A stretch of 64,000 bases of DNA. It comes from Syngnathus acus. Lineage: Eukaryota; Chordata; Actinopteri; Syngnathiformes; Syngnathidae. The stretch is from the NCBI RefSeq assembly GCF_901709675.1, contig NC_051101.1, positions 12,916,501 through 12,980,500 on the forward strand. The letters run 5' to 3'. Both the position numbers and the translations under genes were made by a program. This document shows, piece by piece, positions 1-11,708 of this stretch (its first letter is position 1; each line of letters begins with the position of its first letter). The notes under the pieces are model-generated. The model was not told the DNA's origin. It made no database searches and saw nothing but the letters and a program-made list of their open reading frames with translations.

Positions 1-3000
1 CCGGCGATTCCCATCATCCCGGTGATACCCATCCGACCCGGGAACCCGCGGGCACCGCGTGGACCTTCCATGCCATTTTTGGCAACGCCAGGCTCACCCG
101 GAAAACCTGAGGTGGTTCCGTGTAGTGTTAGCATGGGTGCTAGTGTCAGCATACAGAAAACGACCAAGGCAATGCTTTTTTTGAAGTCGTTAGAATGAAA
201 ACAGTCTCACCAGGGACCCCTTGTGGTCCATCAAGTCCCTGGAAGCCTTTTCCTGGACCACCTCCAATTCCTTTAGGACCCTTTTTGCCTGCTCAGAAAG
301 GCACCTATCAACTTCCACACATGAATTCAAAATCATTTTGAAAATGAGAAAAAAAGTCCTGATAACAGACCTCGTTCTCCCTGTGATCCTTTCTCTCCCT
401 CTAGGCCTCGGTCTCCCTGAGCACCACGGCCTCCCTTAGATCCAGCTTTACCCGCTCTGCCCTACAAGAGACACGGAATACATTAATAAATAAAATAAAA
501 AAATGCAGGAAGAGAACCTGACATAGAAGCCAGTCTTACAGTTTTGCCGGCTGATCCCGGGGGTCCTTTGGTTCCAGGGGGTCCGATGAGCGCACGGTTG
601 TTGATGGGGCAGCCTTGCGTGCACTTGGCCCGAATGGAGGCGGCGTACTGCGAGATCTGAGCTGTAACCACGCCGCGGCACAGCTGCAGCACCTGCTCAT
701 CTGACAACCCGGGACCCTAAATGACAACATTTAGTCCCGTTTGCCAACTTGAACTCATTTTCCATCTTTTCCACCTCCTGTGTATAAACATCCTGAAATA
801 GTCCATTTTAAACAGAACTTACAATGGAACCTTGCACGCCTTTGGGTCCGGCTTGGCCTTTGACGCCCGAATCTCCAATGGGGCCGCGGGCTCCTCGGGT
901 CCCCGGGACGCCAGGAGGACCCACGGGGCCGGCATTGCCGAGTCGACCAACTGCACCTTTTGGACCACGCTGAAACAAGGATACGAGTATTTATTATTAT
1001 TATTAATGATGAATTATTTACATATTCCAACAAAGACAGTCATAGTACATTAAGTAAAAATGTAAAAGCATTTAATTTGGATCATTTTAAAACCTTAGAA
1101 AACTACAAAAATTCATGCACATTTTTGAACATGATATTAATCTAAAAACAATGTCTTTGACCTCTGGTTTGTGTTTTGATGACCTTTAAACCCTTGTAAC
1201 AGGAAACTCACCTCTCCTTTGTCCCCACGGTCACCAAATGACCCCTGAAAGCAGAAACCAAAGTCACTCAAGAAGGATATGTAAATGTGCCAAACATGCT
1301 GACAAAAAAACAAAAATGACCTTTTGTCCTTTTTGTCCCTTGATCCCTACCCTACCCTTCGCACCCTGCACGTGGAAGTAAAGGAAAATAATTAAGGAAA
1401 TCATGACGAGGAAGTCATCACAAATTGCACTTGACCGCACAACTGGTCTTACCGTGTCCCCGTCTGGTCCGGTCTCGCCTTTGGGCCCCTGAAGAGCACA
1501 ACACACAAGCACACACACACATGCTGATAAGTTGTGTAGAAATTGCGCGGTTGTCGGTGTGTTACAGTACTCACGATGGGTCCCTGGAGACCCGTTGGTC
1601 CTGGTTTGCCAGGTATCCCAGCATCTCCTTGCTCACCTGCGGGACCCTGATGGAAAGACCAAGGTTTTTTTTTATTTGAATATATCAGGAGAGATTTACA
1701 AAGTGTAAATGAGGTGCACTGCTCACTCACCAGAGAGCCCACTCTGCCTCGAGGTCCTCGAACGCCGGGCTCGCCTTTGCTTCCCTGCAACGGTGGAAAC
1801 AGCCGCTTCAGCATCACGCTCAACTCAGTGAGCGTGCGGACAGTGGCCGAGTCACCTTAGCCCCGAAGAAACCTGGCTCTCCCATCAGACCCGGGACACC
1901 TATGGGACCCTGAGGAGACAAATGTGAGAGGATGTCATAGGGAAGATGATAAATGTATTTTTTTTTTACGAATATCTGTATTTTATAAATTAAATCACCT
2001 TACCGGTCATTCATTTAGATCAATAAAAATATTAAAAGAACACATTTGAATTAATTGAAGTGAAAAATGGCTACATAAATGGAAAAACAATTTACAGGAC
2101 CTTGGGTAATTTAAAATACACGGTGGCTGTATTTTGCCCACCTGAAGTATACAAATTTTTATACCCACTCACATCTTCTCCAGGATCACCATCGCTGCCT
2201 GGAATGCCACCAAGACCTTGGGTACCCTGCCAGAGAGGAAAAAAAAAAATGTCAATGCCCATAAAAGCTCATGTCTCCCAAAAAAATGAATTACTGGATT
2301 CCGTGGGAAATATTTCAGATTTTTTTAATTAAATAATTTAGATGTCTCTCTCTGTGGAACTGGTTGTGCATAACCATTTTATTTTTGACTTTGACATAAT
2401 GAAACTAAAGTAAACAATGGGCATACCGATAAACAATGTGTACCTTTGTTCCAGTGGGTCCGCGGCCACCACTCTGGCCAAAATAACCCTGAAGGAAACA
2501 AACAAGGAAATATTCAGACAGAAATGCAACGTAACAAAAAATAAACTCAACACGGCAAGTAAAAACATATTGCAAGGTGTCCTACATTGTATCCTCTGTC
2601 GCCAATGTCTCCTGGGAACCCGGGCGCTCCAGTCTGACCCTGCAGGATGAGCCCAAAGAGTGAACTCAATACCGACCTCTAGCGGCCAACAGCTCTTACA
2701 GCAATTTTTCAATCTTTCTTAATTACCTTGCTTCCATCTTGTCCTTGAACTCCTACTTTGCCCTCTTCACCCACGGAACCCTGGATAGACAAAACACATT
2801 TATTCATGACACGCATAAAGTCAGCAGTTTTCATTTTGCTAGCAAGATTTGAACGTAGCTTCACTTCACCTCATATAACAAATAAGTATGTTTTAAACAC
2901 TCCTCCTTTTACAGAAACAGTATTTCTGCCACACCAGGAAAAAAAAAAAAAAAGGTGAACATCAAATTTGTACCTTGGGACCATTACCTCCCCTTGATCC

Positions 3001-5653
3001 CGGGGTGCCAGGATCACCACGAGAACCCTAAAAGAAACAAAAGAACACAACTTTAGACTTTGATGTTAAAATCTAATTGATTGAATAATCAATTGGGTTT
3101 TCTTACTAAGTTACCAGGCCCTCCAACTCCTCCTCGCGGTCCTTCCATGCCGGCATCACCCTATAAACATGAAGTGTGTAGTATATTTGTGTTGTCTGTG
3201 TAACGCTTTTAAGTTCCCATATTGTACAGTATTTAAAACTCAAAATATTGACAAGGGCAGTTCTAAAATATTTGGGGGGGGGGGCGTCAATTTCTCAATT
3301 CACAGCAAGGTCTGGTTCATTACGTTCAAAATACAAAAGTGGGATAAAGTTTGTCCAAGTGGACTTGCCGTTATTCCGCTGCAAGTTAAGAAGGTATTTT
3401 TTGTATAACCTCAGGGATGTCAAAAAATGTTTTACCTTCAGACCCGACCCGCCACGCTCACCCCGGCCACCTATAAGTCCTGGTTCTCCCTGGTAGAAAA
3501 AAATAAAATTAATCCTAAATATATTCTGATTTATTTGGTCATATTTTATTGTCTGGCTCTTTCTTTACCATGCCGCCAATAAAACCTGAACCTCCATCTT
3601 CGCCTTCGGGTCCGGGATCACCCTGAAATCAAATGCAAACACAGATACAAACAAACAAATAGTCCAAGTTTTTGCTGTTTTGATCAAAGGGAAGCTATTT
3701 ATTTTTTAATCACAATATTATTAATTAAGTGGAAGGCAGGTGGATTTTTGATAAAGTACTTTAAAAGAATTCATTTGGTTTCCTCACCACTGGACCAGCA
3801 TCTCCTCTTCGGCCATGTACTCCTTTTGATCCTTGATAACCCTGAAAACACAACTCACTCGTTTATTTTGCTTCATTTGATTTTTTTTAATTTTGTTAAT
3901 GTTATGTTAATGATGTTGGAGCGTCACCTCTCTGCCTTGGTGTCCTGGCGCTCCCATTTTACCCTGGTGGCCCCGCAAGCCCTGACAGGAAGTGAGAAGA
4001 TCAGATAAGCCTTCTGAGACACCAATCTGGACACTTCTCGTCTACCTTGGGTCCAGCAAAGCCGGCAAATCCTGGTTCTCCCGGCTCACAGTCGCACTCG
4101 GTGGGACCCTCCTCGCCGAGGCCCGCGTTGCCATCGAACTCCTCTTCTGAGTCGTCTGGTCGTTGGGGCCTGAATGGGACCTGAAATCATGTTTTTTTTT
4201 TGGTATATGTCTGAAATTATGGACATTCTGACTGACTCTTATGGATTTTTGCTATTTGTGAGCTGTCAACTGTGGTTACAAATGACTCCCTCGGGTCATG
4301 AAATGTTGTGCCTCCCCCTACCTTCCTCCTACCCAGCTTGTCCTCCTTGGCGTAATGCGACTCCGTGGTGGTAACGTAGGGGAAGGCGTCCTCTGTGATC
4401 ATGGTGACCTGGGTGGGGGCGGGCCCGTAGGGGTCGTAGTCATCCTCCTCTGGATTCTGGTCCTCGTCGTAACCATGGGAAGACTCTGGTGGAGATGACG
4501 ATGTCTGTTAGTTTGAGGTTCACTCACCAAGTAGACTCTCTGGAGCCCCTTTCTCACAGAGATCCTGCAAAATAGTCGCATCAGAGCCGTAACACAAGAC
4601 TTTGGCATTCAATCCAGAGAAACATCCTATATTCACCATCTACATTTGCAAAACACATACACCCTAAAAGTCATGTGACCGACCTGGCTGCGGGGGCCTC
4701 AAGTGGTCATAGGGGTCCAGGATGGAGCCTTCAAAGGTGTGATCCTCACCTGCACATTTCAGCCACACATAAAATGATTAGTTCATTCATCCGATGCATC
4801 CAAAACACGATATCCGTTCAAAGGCATGGGCCCGGACCCGAGTGGTTTCCGGAATAGTCTTCCTGGCAGAGAGCGCAGTTGACGATGCACAGCAGCAGGA
4901 CGAGCAGCGTCCACGGCGAGGACGCCTGGAAACAAAAAAAACGCGTGTTAGCATGTTAAATGAACATGCTAACTCAAGCGTTGCTTTTCTTGTTCATTCA
5001 ATACAAAAAAGAGAAAAATTGCATGAATCCTTTTTGACATTGAAGTGCAATGTGGAGCTGACACCGATGACCCCACTGGACCCCAAGGCCAGTCAGGTGA
5101 CAAAATGAAGCATTCTTTACTTGTTTTCTTTTCCATCTCTACTTTTGAAATTATTTATGATGAAATTTGCCATGTTTACATTTTTTTTTAAACCCGCACA
5201 TGTTCTCTAACCTCATACTAAAGCCTACTATAGTAGTGATCGCCAATGACAAAATATACAGTGCGATCTAATTTTGATTTAATGTACTTTTGTGTATTTT
5301 AATACATGAGCATGTTCCATCTCAACTCGCTATTAATCTGCTCAAAAAATTATGGTTCTCAGATAATTTGATAGTAGACCATACACCAGTCTCAAAAAAT
5401 AGACAAAAAACTCTACAAATAAATACTAAATTCATTTTGAATTTGAATCATTTTGTCAGGAGTTTATACAACAAAATAAAAAATCATATTTAAAATTTGG
5501 TGTCACCTCAAGAAGATTGCCTTAAAAGTACAACAAAAAAGATCCTTTGTGATTTTCATTGCAACCTCAACCTTTGTTTTCTTCTAATCTCAGGTCCGCC
5601 GGGCCGCCACCAGGCCGAACCATCACGCTCACCTTGTCACCGAAGGCTCCCAT
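1..5653 (-). CDS. FACIT-like collagen alpha chain, 5' part (3' end outside window)
   Basis: A secreted extracellular-matrix collagen chain, cut by the window start. Exons in transcript order: 5633-5653, 4838-4925, 4684-4749, 4322-4485, 4046-4180, 3928-3981, 3788-3841, 3569-3622, 3436-3489, 3107-3160, 2974-3027, 2727-2780, 2586-2639, 2444-2488, 2173-2226, 1856-1909, 1731-1784, 1575-1646, 1453-1488, 1321-1365, 1212-1244, 823-969, 540-716, 371-461, 211-288, 1-106; all phases agree. The start MGAFGDK is followed by a hydrophobic signal peptide (WTLLVLLLCIVNCALC). About 158 residues form an acidic, Tyr-rich non-collagenous N-terminus ending in ECDCEPGEPG, then Gly-X-Y repeats begin, mostly on 54-bp exons. 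Exon 540-716 interrupts the helix with a helical, two-cysteine segment (CRGVVTAQISQYAASIRAKC) that resembles the NC2-type interruption of type IX collagens. An RGD lies in exon 1212-1244. No TSPN or VWA domain is seen, so I do not assign a collagen type. Confidence 0.9.
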
Positions 5654-7005
5654 GGTGCTGCACGACCAAAGTCCTCTCAAAACACACCACGCTGCAGTCA
5701 GGAAGAAAGCACCAAAACAAAGCAGCTACGATGCCAGCTCGGCTGCTCCTCACTGCATAATTCGCCCGGGACGGTTGCCCTCCTGGATGCTCGTGTCTCT
5801 GGCTCTCTGCAGGAGCCCTCAGGTTCCCAGGAGGCTGGCAGGACCCTTGCTGGCGTCTCTCGTCCAATGCGTCTTCTTCTCAACAGGGTGAGAAATACCT
5901 GAGGCAGATCCCGGCATCGGCAGAGTAGAAGGAGAAGACACTCGGTAAGTGTGCAGCTTGATGTCATGCAGCAACAAGTATTGACAATAATTACATCACC
6001 GGGAATGTTTACATTTGTGTGCGTGTGGGGCTACAGATAAATTAAACTTTTTAACCAAATCCCACAGAAAATGACCATGAAGCTCATTTCAAGACAATGC
6101 TGAATCTTGCACCACATCGTTTGCAGCTCTCAACTGCACAATTTATTTTACTTATGAGAGGTGGTTGTTTTATACGTTAATATGACAATAATACGCGAGT
6201 TAAATAAAAGAGAAGTGCGACCTTTGAACCTCCCCTGGCGTGACACACCAGTCCAACATTCCGTGGCTTTTTCTGGAGATTCCGTCAGCCAATCAGTAGG
6301 TGAGGAAGGCTGAGCCTGGTCCACAATAAACAGAAAAACGAGCAGTATTTCTTATTTCTATTCCTCTATTAAACTTGGTGAACACATGTTTTTAAAAGAC
6401 ATAAAAATACGTTTTAATATGTGATTCTCCCCACACAAATTAGAACCACATTAGCAAACGTAGCATAGTAGCAGCTAACTGTTAAGAAAGAGGCAAAATA
6501 CGACAACTGAGGACGTCAAGAAATAAACTAATAATAATAGACAATAATAAAAACAGTTTCTTCGGATTTTTGTAACGTAACCAGCAACACAACCATGAAG
6601 CGCAATTGAATTGCACAAGCTAGCATAGCTGATAGGCTAGCTTACAGTATGCTAATTGTCGTAAGTTTCTTGCCAACTCTTCATTGTGTTGTTACTCCTG
6701 TCATAAAATACTTGAAAAGAAATACAATAAAATTCCATTTCATTGTTGAATGGTAAATACATTTTTCTCAGTTTATGCGCCCACCTGGGTTACAGTTCAT
6801 CGTATGAGTCATATGCCGCCACCTGACCAATAACCTCTCTTCTGATTGGACGACGCAAAATGACGCTCAAGTGCACTTATTGTAATCGTATATTATTCAA
6901 TTCCCCAAAAATATTTATACAGATTTATTTGATATTTACAACTGTTTATCATTTTCAAGTATAACACAAAGTTGAAAAAAAGGTGCCATGTTGCTGTTGC
7001 ACAAC
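5654..7005. other. Spacer: collagen 5' flank / snrnp48 downstream region
   Basis: No coding exon is supported here. The part next to 5653 (to about 5960) should contain the collagen 5' UTR and promoter, because the first coding exon starts at 5653 on the minus strand. The rest is AT-rich, with short GCTAGC-type motifs and nothing I recognise. Confidence 0.5.
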
Positions 7006-7011
7006 TTTATT
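7006..7011 (-). promoter_or_regulatory. Polyadenylation signal of snrnp48
   Basis: AATAAA on the minus strand, 15 bases beyond the snrnp48 stop codon (7026-7028). This implies an unusually short 3' UTR, unless a more distal signal is used. Confidence 0.55.
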
Positions 7012-7025
7012 GACAAGTTATCTGG

Positions 7026-8838
7026 TCAAGAACTGTCACTCCTTCCTCGCTCATTCCTTTTCTTTTTCTTCTTCTTGCTGCAGTGGTGGTGTCTGTCCTC
7101 TGGGGAGCGTGAATCTCTGTCCACATGAAGACAAGTAAGATTAATAAAAGAACAAGTGCAAGTCTGACATGATGCTAATGTCAGGAAAAGACAACTCCAC
7201 CTCTTCCTTTTCTTCTTCTTGCTTTCTCTCTCGCGACTCCTCTCGTGGCTACGGTGGCGTCTGCTACGTGATCTGCGGGACTCCGAGGATAAAGAACGCC
7301 TTTCGTCCGTCCGACGCCTGCCGGACAGAAATAAACACAAAATGAGCAAATGAAGCTTCGCTTTTAGGGTAAAACAAAGGTAAATAGAACCTTTGGGATT
7401 TTCCTTCTCTGGCCTCATCCGCCTCTTGTTTTTTCCCCTTGTCCTCCTCTTCATGCTCTTCCTTCCACTGTCTGGCGAGCTCGTCCGAGTGGACCTGGAT
7501 GACTTCTCTGATAACCTGTGAGACGATACGATTGCTATAGCCTCGTAAAAACAACTTCCAACTTTGCACCTGGGGGGGAGGCTCGAACCTCCGTGTAGGA
7601 CTTTTTGGTGATGTGGACGTTCTTGGCTCGGTAGGACTGCCGCCGTCTCTTGTAGTCCCGCATCTCCGCCATCAGCTCCAAATGCGTCTTTGGTTCGTTC
7701 TGTTCTTCAGCTGACACAAACGCAGATGTTTTATGTTCAGGTGGAATGACTTACGACATATCCAGAGGCGGCAAAAGTAGTCACACTTAAATAATCGACT
7801 AAAACACTAACAAAGTATTTACTTACCCTTCTTCAGCTTGGACACCAGATCTACGTAGAGCTCCTCATTGCCTGAGGCGGCGACGGTCTTCTCTTGGTTG
7901 AGGACGCCGATCACGTGGTCGTACAGCGCCCGCCGGTCGGCCACAGTGAGGTCGCAAACGGCTCGCTTGTGATTTTGCGGCACGTCCACGGGCTGGTAGG
8001 AGTAATGACCTGATACACCGCAAAAGATCAATCAAGCTCACTCCAACCGTTTCCGGGCACCAAAGCAATATTTCACTTCAGCCTTCCAAGAGTCAAAATG
8101 CGCTTTCAAAAGGTTCCGTTTTCAAAAGAACCAGGTCGGTACCTTGCCAGAACACACCCTCCATCTTCATGAGTGGAGCAGCAGCTCTGGCTTGTAGGAT
8201 CACCTGGTTCTGAAGGACTTTGTCTGCGCAAAAGAAAACAGCAGCTCATATTACAATGCTAACATCGCTAACACATTCTCCTCGAGGAAGTCGTCACTCA
8301 CCCATGGAATAGCTGCGGACGCTGGTGTTGACGTAAGATGAGGAAGTGTCGCACATTTCGGCCTGCAAGACGGCAAATGTTATTTTCACACACACAACCA
8401 CAAGTGAAAGATAGTAAAATGGTGTCACCTGCTCGTCAGAAGAGTAGCCCATCTTTCTGAGGTAACATGAAGCTTTGTGCCTCTCCATGCTGCGAACAGG
8501 GACGCGATGGCCGGGATCGTAGGGGCACAGCTCCATTGGTTCCTGGATTAAAAGAATCACATCACATGAGAAAACAATAGTTTAAGATTTTATTGTTAAC
8601 TGTCACTTGTAAATTAATTTGACATTTGGAAGAATAAAATATCTTGAGATTTGTTGTTGTTTTAGCTGATAATTTTAAGTTCTATTGTGGTTACCTTATC
8701 CGGGTCGTTGTCCGGTGACCAGCCCAGTGCATCGTACAGGTCTTGTATCTGTTTCTGGCAATGTTCCGTAAACTCCAACAACTCCTGCAGGTGTTCCATT
8801 CGCTCCTGCAGGGTTGTGGTTTTCAAAACGTCCGACAT
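7026..8838 (-). CDS. snrnp48: U11/U12 small nuclear ribonucleoprotein 48 kDa (U11-48K)
   Basis: Component of the U11/U12 di-snRNP of the minor spliceosome; U11-48K contacts the 5' splice site of U12-type introns in the nucleus. Exons: 8695-8838, 8429-8542, 8302-8362, 8143-8223, 7827-8009, 7589-7710, 7391-7515, 7201-7317, 7116-7026; 345 aa, close to the human 339. Near residue 50 a complete CHHC zinc finger is visible: C, five residues, H, nine residues, H, three residues, C (CPYDPGHRVPVRSMERHKASC spans it with one extra residue shown at neither end), followed by LRKMGY. The conserved block RDYKRRRQSYRAKNVHITKK precedes a basic, Ser/Arg/Lys-rich tail ending RSDSS. The donor after exon 7589-7710 is weak (GAG|GTTCGA), but only it gives the conserved KKSYTE-VIREV junction. 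The gene lies head-to-head with the sorcin-like gene. Confidence 0.95.
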
Positions 8839-9368
8839 TTTGGTGGCTATAGGTCTAAAGAGAGAGAAATTCAATTAGAAATCACCGCGGTTTGGGTCAT
8901 GTTGATACAAATTTCGCCATGTTTCTCAGGGATGACGTCAGAGTTTCTTCTTTGTGTGTGTTACGATTACACGCGGTTATTCAGCACGCCACCTACAGGA
9001 CTGTTGGCAGATTACAGGTCAGATGGTCTGTCTGAGCCAATCAGAATGCTACATGATGGATGAACTATTTTGTAATAAATGAAGTATATTTTTTAGCTTT
9101 CTATACAACTTTAACCTGCAAAACTGTTTTATGTTATGTCAGAGTTGTTACATTTCGCCGACATTTTCAACTGAATATAAATATAAAATAAATAAAAAGA
9201 CGGTAGCTTGTGATTGGTGGGCTCTTGTGAACTAGCGTAACCGGAAAATAGAGAAAATTACAACAATCTGGTGGGAGGGGCAGAGATTAACCTGACTAGT
9301 AACTACTACTCTATTAGTACTTTTCGGATCAACGTCCACATTTGAAATCGTTTTCGACGAGGTTGAAA
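8839..9368. promoter_or_regulatory. Shared head-to-head promoter region of snrnp48 and the sorcin-like gene
   Basis: The start codons of the divergent genes snrnp48 (8838, minus) and the PEF gene (9369, plus) are only 530 bases apart, so both 5' UTRs and promoters must lie here unless distal exons exist. CCAAT-type motifs are visible (GATTGG near 9213, CCAATC near 9038). No TATA box is assigned. Bidirectional use is inferred from the spacing. Confidence 0.55.
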
Positions 9369-11141
9369 ATGGCTTATGCGGGATACGGAGCCGCTCCGGG
9401 AGGAATGGTAAGGGCGAGGATTCGAGGAAGTTTCGCCGAGAAAAGTGCTTCGGTTTCCGTGCTGTGCAAGTCTTGTGTCAGAGGGGCGCGGAAGCAGAAA
9501 TGGAGCGAGATTCAATAGATTGGGCTCAAAAAACGAACTGTGATTGCACTTAATCGATATCTTACCCGAAATGAATCACCTAAATGGCTAGAAATGTGCA
9601 CAAGTCAAGCTTGCCGCTACAAACGTATTCGACTAATGCTTTAAAATTGTATATTAAGCTCGTTCTGCAACCACTTACACTAGTTTTAGATTATGTAATC
9701 AATGGTTATTGATTATAGATTTGCTTGCAGCAATGCGTTAAATGAATCAAGGATATTTGATCTATTTTTTTCCTCGACACACCCAATGTACCGTACATGT
9801 ACTGTAATGGAGAAAAGGTCAGAAGGTCTGTTTTTTAATTTCACGTATTTATCTTTATGTAATTAACCTTAAATGTTTGTTTTTTTTCAGTTGGCTTTTT
9901 ATGTATTAGATACACTGTTAAGAATAATGCCCAAAATTTTAAGATGTAATACAAACACAAAACAGCTAAGGTAAATATTTAGTGTGTTTTTTTTATTTGT
10001 TTAACCTTAAAAATTTGTTTTTCTCTGCATTTTAACAGCACTTTGACAACATTCATATCATGTAAAGTCTTTCAAATAAATGTTTTGCAACTCCGCAGCA
10101 GCAGCAGCAGCAGCAGGATCCTCTTTATGGATACTTTGCGGCTGTCGCTGGGCAAGTGAGTAAATTGAATTCAAATTAAACATGAGAGGATATGAGTCAA
10201 ATGGATCATAATCATTTTTTCTTTCTTTGTTGTGGTTTGACAGGACGGCCAGATCTCCGCAGATGAGCTGCAACGATGCCTCACTCAGTCCGGCATCTCT
10301 GGCACTTATCAACGTAAGAAATAATAATAATAAAAAAATTGTTTGGTATAGTGGTTTGAATCACGCCCTACAGAAAATGAAGAGCTAAATTATGAAATGT
10401 TTCTTTTGTTTTGTTTAACCCAGCCTTCAACATGGATACCTGCAGACTGATGATCAACATGCTGGATGTATCCTTATTGACGTGAAACACTTAAACTGAA
10501 AAAAAGCTGCGGCGAGATCCTTGACTGGCGCGTCTCAGCGAGACATGTCGGGCACCATGGGCTTTAACGAGTTCAAAGACCTGTGGCAGGCGCTCAACGC
10601 CTGGAAGAACAATTTCATGTCTTTTGACCACGACCGCAGTGGCACGGTGGAAGGTCAGGAGATGCAGCAGGCCATCCATTCGCTGGGTATGTGATACACT
10701 GACAATGGGAGTGGCTGCAATGCCTTTTGTGGCCAGCAGGGGATTTGGTAAAGGTATATCGCTTGCTATGTCGCAGGTTACAATCTGAGCCCCAACGCTA
10801 GGAACATGATAATGAAGCGCTACGGCATCAATGGAAGAATCACCTTTGACGATTTTGTGAGCTGTTGCGTTCGACTCCGAGGCTTGACCGGTGAGAACGT
10901 GAAAATACTCGGATTGCATTTGAATCCTTTGGATAGAAAATTGGTCTTATTACCCGTGATTGTGCACGTTTATTTTCAGATCACTTCAGACGCCGTGACA
11001 CAAGTCATAATGGCTCCGCCAACTTCCAATATGATGATGTAAGTGCGCAAATACAGCCAATAAGTTTTTTTTTTCTCCTCCCGAACAATAATGGCCACCT
11101 TTCTCTCTGTCCAGTTTATCCAGGTGACCATGAGCATGTGA
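9369..11141 (+). CDS. sri: Sorcin/grancalcin-type penta-EF-hand protein
   Basis: A calcium-binding PEF protein, cytosolic and membrane-recruited upon Ca2+ binding in known family members. Exons: 9369-9407, 10099-10155, 10244-10313, 10424-10467, 10539-10686, 10777-10890, 10980-11038, 11115-11141; 185 aa. A short Gly/Ala start (MAYAGYGAAPGGM) and a Gln run lead into DPLYGYFAAVAGQDGQ, as in sorcin. EF loops visible: GQDGQISADEL (EF1), DRDMSGTMGFNE (EF2, canonical), DHDRSGTVEGQE (EF3), GINGRITFDD (EF4, degenerate), with EF5 in the last two exons ending FIQVTMSM. The N-terminal half looks more like sorcin, while parts of the C-terminal half (LNAWKNNFM, GSANFQYDDF) look like grancalcin, so the symbol is tentative. 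Intron 4 is U12-type. The gene is convergent with the FZ-PEF gene, which carries the same PEF exon structure. Confidence 0.9.
10094..10116 (+). repeat. CAG repeat spanning a splice acceptor
   Basis: Seven consecutive CAG triplets start at the acceptor of exon 2 of the sorcin-like gene: the first CAG (10096-10098) acts as the 3' splice site and the next six encode Gln. Each CAG is also a possible acceptor (tandem NAGNAG type), so the Gln number may vary both by splicing and by repeat length. Confidence 0.8.
10468..10538 (+). other. U12-type (minor spliceosome) intron in the sorcin-like gene
   Basis: The intron starts GTATCCTTATTG, matching the U12 donor consensus GTATCCTT. About 15 bases before the acceptor it carries ATCCTTGACTG, a near match to the U12 branch-site consensus TTCCTTRAC. 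It has no long polypyrimidine tract. Its size is 71 bases and it lies in phase 0 between LINMLD and RDMSG, inside the EF2 loop. Confidence 0.85.
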
Positions 11142-11345
11142 GAAAGGACTCGGGGAAGGGACACCTTTTTATTTTTTTACACATAGACTCATTTTTTTAT
11201 TCATGATTTTTTTTTTTTTTTTAAACAATGGAACCTTGAAAGTCCAACAATATTCTATAATTTGGCTAACAAAGAAAAATGTGGGCAAAAATTCTACAAG
11301 ATGGTTCAATTAATTTACTACAATTTGTTCCCACCCTTTACAAAC

Positions 11346-11351
11346 TTTATT
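11346..11351 (-). promoter_or_regulatory. Candidate polyadenylation signal of the FZ-PEF gene
   Basis: AATAAA on the minus strand, about 360 bases beyond the stop at 11709-11711. Confidence 0.4.
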
Positions 11352-11664
11352 ACATTCCCAGAATTACATCTTAACACCAGCAGCCTTCACTATGTGCACA
11401 CACTGCACATTTTATAACTACAATTAAGGCATTGTTTATCACAAATTTCCCTCATCTTGTCGTTACTTGGGTGTGCTATGGCGCCCTCTTGTGGCATCAA
11501 AGGGCATTTCAACACCTTAGGGATTTCCAATTATGAAGATTTGACTTAAAAGGTTCCACTGTGCAATTAATTTGTGTAACGTACCACCATTTTGAATATA
11601 CTGCACACTATTAATGTATTTACACTTATTATCAGCCGTCACACTCCTTTAGTTATTAAATTGT

Positions 11665-11670
11665 AATAAA
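11665..11670 (+). promoter_or_regulatory. Candidate polyadenylation signal of the sorcin-like gene
   Basis: AATAAA on the plus strand, about 525 bases after the stop at 11139-11141, followed by an A run. It is the first clean hexamer I noticed downstream. Confidence 0.4.
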
Positions 11671-11708
11671 AAAAAGGTGCTACTAAACTTGGCGGTTCAA
11701 GATGATCC

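Larger units (their letters stand above)
11142..11708. other. Tail-to-tail spacer with overlapping 3' UTRs
   Basis: This lies between the stop codons of the sorcin-like gene (plus) and the FZ-PEF gene (minus). A plus-strand AATAAA is at 11665-11670 and a minus-strand AATAAA at 11346-11351. If both are used, the two 3' UTRs overlap by roughly 300 bases. No coding exon is seen. Confidence 0.5.
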
